A stretch of DNA of 64,000 bases, taken from contig NZ_JARESG010000008.1 of the NCBI RefSeq assembly GCF_029076445.1, positions 1 to 64,000 on the forward strand. Direction: 5' to 3'. The position numbers and the translations under genes were made by a program. The notes beneath the pieces are model-generated. The model ran no database searches. It was not told the DNA's origin and worked only from the letters and a program-made list of their open reading frames with translations. Positions 62,267 through 64,000 of this stretch are shown here, piece by piece (positions within the stretch are counted from its first letter, which is position 1; each line of letters begins with the position of its first letter). Origin of the DNA: Pseudarthrobacter naphthalenicus (GTDB taxonomy: Bacteria; Actinomycetota; Actinomycetes; Actinomycetales; Micrococcaceae).

Positions 62267-63193
62267 GTGTCTACACCTGATGTAAGCAGCGAAGCCGGTT
62301 CGTCCGCGAACAGCGTCACGGGCAGCAACCGCGTCAAGCGCGGCATGGCAGAGATGCTCAAGGGCGGCGTCATTATGGACGTCGTTAATGTCGAACAGGC
62401 CCGCATCGCCGAAGATGCCGGTGCCGTTGCAGTGATGGCGCTGGAACGTGTTCCGGCCGACATCCGCGCCCAGGGCGGCGTGTCCCGCATGTCCGATCCG
62501 GACATGATCGACAAGATCATCGACGCCGTGTCCGTCCCGGTCATGGCCAAGGCCCGGATCGGCCACTTCGTCGAGGCCCAGGTCCTGCAGTCCCTTGGGG
62601 TGGACTACATCGACGAGTCCGAGGTCCTGACCCCGGCCGACTATGTCCACCACATCGACAAGTGGAACTTCAAGGTTCCCTTCGTCTGCGGCGCCACCAA
62701 CCTTGGTGAGGCACTGCGCCGCATCAACGAAGGCGCGGCCATGATCCGCTCCAAGGGCGAAGCAGGCACCGGCGACGTCTCCAACGCCACCGGCCACATG
62801 CGCCAGATCCGCTCCGAGATCGCCAAGCTTGCCGCCCTGCCCGAGGACGAGCTCTACGTCGCCGCCAAGGAACTGCAGGCCCCGTACGAACTGGTCAAGG
62901 AAGTTGCCGCCGCCGGCAAGCTTCCCGTGGTGCTGTTCACCGCCGGCGGCATCGCCACCCCGGCTGACGCTGCCATGATGATGCAGCTCGGCGCTGACGG
63001 CGTGTTCGTCGGCTCCGGCATCTTCAAATCCGGCAACCCCGCCCAGCGCGCCGCCGCCGTGGTCAAGGCCACCACCTTCTTCGACGACCCCGACGTCATC
63101 GCCAAGGCCTCCCGCGGCCTGGGCGAAGCCATGGTGGGCATCAACGTCGAAGAGATCCCGCAGCCGCACCGCCTGGCCGAGCGCGGCTGGTAA
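62267..63193 (+). CDS. pdxS: Pyridoxal 5'-phosphate synthase subunit PdxS
   Basis: A 308-residue PdxS (PDX1) barrel: [32 protein letters not shown] (catalytic Lys), [37 protein letters not shown]. With the glutaminase PdxT it makes PLP from ribose-5-phosphate, glyceraldehyde-3-phosphate and Gln. GTG 62267 has AGGGG 7 nt upstream. The usual downstream pdxT is not adjacent here; the terminator at 63349 ends the transcript. Confidence 0.96.
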   Translation: MSTPDVSSEAGSSANSVTGSNRVKRGMAEMLKGGVIMDVVNVEQARIAEDAGAVAVMALERVPADIRAQGGVSRMSDPDMIDKIIDAVSVPVMAKARIGHFVEAQVLQSLGVDYIDESEVLTPADYVHHIDKWNFKVPFVCGATNLGEALRRINEGAAMIRSKGEAGTGDVSNATGHMRQIRSEIAKLAALPEDELYVAAKELQAPYELVKEVAAAGKLPVVLFTAGGIATPADAAMMMQLGADGVFVGSGIFKSGNPAQRAAAVVKATTFFDDPDVIAKASRGLGEAMVGINVEEIPQPHRLAERGW

Positions 63194-63348
63194 CTCGCGC
63201 CTTTGGTGCGGCTGGAGGCGCCGGACGGCGTCATCCTCGGCGCGCTATTCCCCGCGCGTTGTGGGTAGTTGAGTAGCGGCTTCCGGCGCGGGGCCCCTTT
63301 TACGCGCGCTGCCGGATCACACCGCCCCTCGCCTTGCGCACCTTATGC

Positions 63349-63400
63349 ACGACGGCGGGTGGTCGCCTTTTCGAAGGCGGCCACCCGCCGTCGTTCTTTT
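63349..63400 (+). terminator. Strong Rho-independent terminator after pdxS
   Basis: A 19-bp stem (ACGACGGCGGGTGGTCGCC with GGCGGCCACCCGCCGTCGT, one G-T mismatch) around TTTTCGAA, followed by TCTTTTT. It lies 155 nt after the pdxS stop and can also end the convergent M3 peptidase transcript. Confidence 0.9.
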
Positions 63401-63412
63401 TAGGGGGGGGGG

Positions 63413-64000
63413 TTACTCGAGGCCGCGGCGCTTCAGTAGGGGGTCCAGGCGGGCTTCGCGGCCCCTGAGGATCCGGAAGGATTCCAGCGGGTCGCGGCTG
63501 TTCCCGCGGGACAACAGCTCCCGGCGGAACAGTTCACCGTTGCTCCGGTTCAGGCCGCCGTGCTCGGTGAACCAGTCAACCGTTTCCGCGTCCAGCACCT
63601 CACTCCAGATGTAGGAATAGTAGCCCGCAGCATACCCGTCACCGGCGAAGATGTGCTGGAAGTAGCCGGTGCGGTAGCGCGGTGGAATGAGGGCGTGCGC
63701 CACCCCGGCTGCAGCCAACGACTTGGCCTCGAAGGCCACGACGTCGTCCGGGACGTCGGCCCCGTCCAGCACGTGCCACGCCAGGTCCAACAGCGCGGCA
63801 CCCAGGTACTCCGTGGTCGCGAAGCCCTCGCCCCAGAGCCGCGCCTCATTGAGCCGGTCCACAACGTCCTGGGCGAGCGGCTCGCCTGTTGCGTGGTGCC
63901 GGGCGTAATTGGCCAGCACGTCGGGCCAGAGGATCCACATCTCGTTGACCTGCGAAGGGTATTCCACGAAGTCCCTGGGAACCGCTGTGCCGGAGAACCG
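63413..64000 (-). CDS. M3-family metallopeptidase (oligoendopeptidase/Dcp-type), partial
   Basis: C-terminal 195 residues of a larger protein; the frame continues past the window edge (the extra codons at 64000-63968 are in phase). It shows VEYPSQVNEMW, the C-terminal helical segments TEYLGAALLDLAWH, YFQHIFAGDGYAAGYYSYIWSEVLD and FRRELLSRGNSRDPLESFRILRG, all characteristic of M3 thimet/dipeptidyl carboxypeptidases. The HEXXH motif is outside. A run of ten Gs follows the TAA on the opposite strand. Confidence 0.92.
   Translation of the reverse strand, partial: RFSGTAVPRDFVEYPSQVNEMWILWPDVLANYARHHATGEPLAQDVVDRLNEARLWGEGFATTEYLGAALLDLAWHVLDGADVPDDVVAFEAKSLAAAGVAHALIPPRYRTGYFQHIFAGDGYAAGYYSYIWSEVLDAETVDWFTEHGGLNRSNGELFRRELLSRGNSRDPLESFRILRGREARLDPLLKRRGLE

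Noticed and set aside
63403..63412. Run of ten Gs after the M3 peptidase stop, considered as a phase-variation tract
   Set aside because: It lies outside the coding region beyond the stop, so length changes would not alter the protein; it is more likely simple sequence next to the terminator.

Overview
The window is chromosomal DNA from a high-GC Gram-positive actinobacterium, most likely Micrococcaceae (Arthrobacter/Pseudarthrobacter-like). The reasons are uniform high-GC coding, frequent GTG/TTG starts, a DevR/DosR-type response regulator with its GAF-domain kinase, a mycoredoxin, phosphatidylinositol-phosphate synthase next to a HIT protein, a LysM hydrolase behind a ydaO-type leader, and a DUF6504-dnaE2 pair. 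I see no tRNA, rRNA, CRISPR array, insertion sequence or prophage.

Layout. (1) 1-2.3 kb: a TerC-family membrane protein with an apparent yybP-ykoY (Mn2+) riboswitch leader and two small genes. (2) 2.4-31 kb (to about 33.6 kb with the P1B ATPase): a stress/dormancy island. It holds a carbon/energy operon (HAD-GH65 phosphorylase, P2-type ATPase, PEP synthase, phosphofructokinase), Hsp20, three pyridoxamine-oxidase-like flavin proteins, five universal stress protein genes, two zinc alcohol dehydrogenases, a CtpE-like ATPase, the DevS-like kinase and DevR-like regulator (tail to tail), a DUF4389 membrane protein, a four-gene operon of unknown membrane proteins, and a P1B ATPase with a C-terminal hemerythrin domain. 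At least nine sites resembling the DevR/DosR box (GGGAC-N4-GTCCC) sit in the promoter regions of this island. This content closely parallels the mycobacterial DosR regulon (hspX, USPs, ctpF, pfk), so I read it as a hypoxia/NO/redox survival regulon. (3) 33.6-44 kb: a rifampin-phosphotransferase-like enzyme, a GAF-ANTAR regulator, flavohemoglobin, RNase Z, a dienelactone-hydrolase-like lipoprotein, and two secreted cell-wall proteins on either side of a c-di-AMP-type riboswitch and a perfect 20-bp palindrome. (4) 44-54.8 kb: ordinary small housekeeping and accessory genes (TraR/DksA-like, truncated AlkD-like, DUF1810, phosphoesterase, Nudix, two paralogous EEP nucleases, thioesterase, SulP transporter, lipoate ligase-like, mycoredoxin, SRAP, VOC, chorismate mutase). 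(5) 54.8-64 kb: an SOS-box-led DUF6504-dnaE2 operon, thrS-HIT-pgsA-type genes, pdxS, a strong terminator and the 3' part of an M3 peptidase.

How it fits together (inference). Under low oxygen or NO, DevS would phosphorylate DevR. DevR would switch on phosphorolytic sugar use and PFK/PPS interconversion, alcohol dehydrogenases for NAD+ recycling, USPs and Hsp20 for protein and energy homeostasis, and ion pumps. Flavohemoglobin nearby would handle NO. The most unusual items are the stop-less joint between the P-type ATPase and PEP synthase (with a DevR-like box in the junction), the uncharacterised coupled membrane operon at 26.6-31.1 kb, and an EEP nuclease gene that lacks any canonical start codon for its conserved N-terminus.
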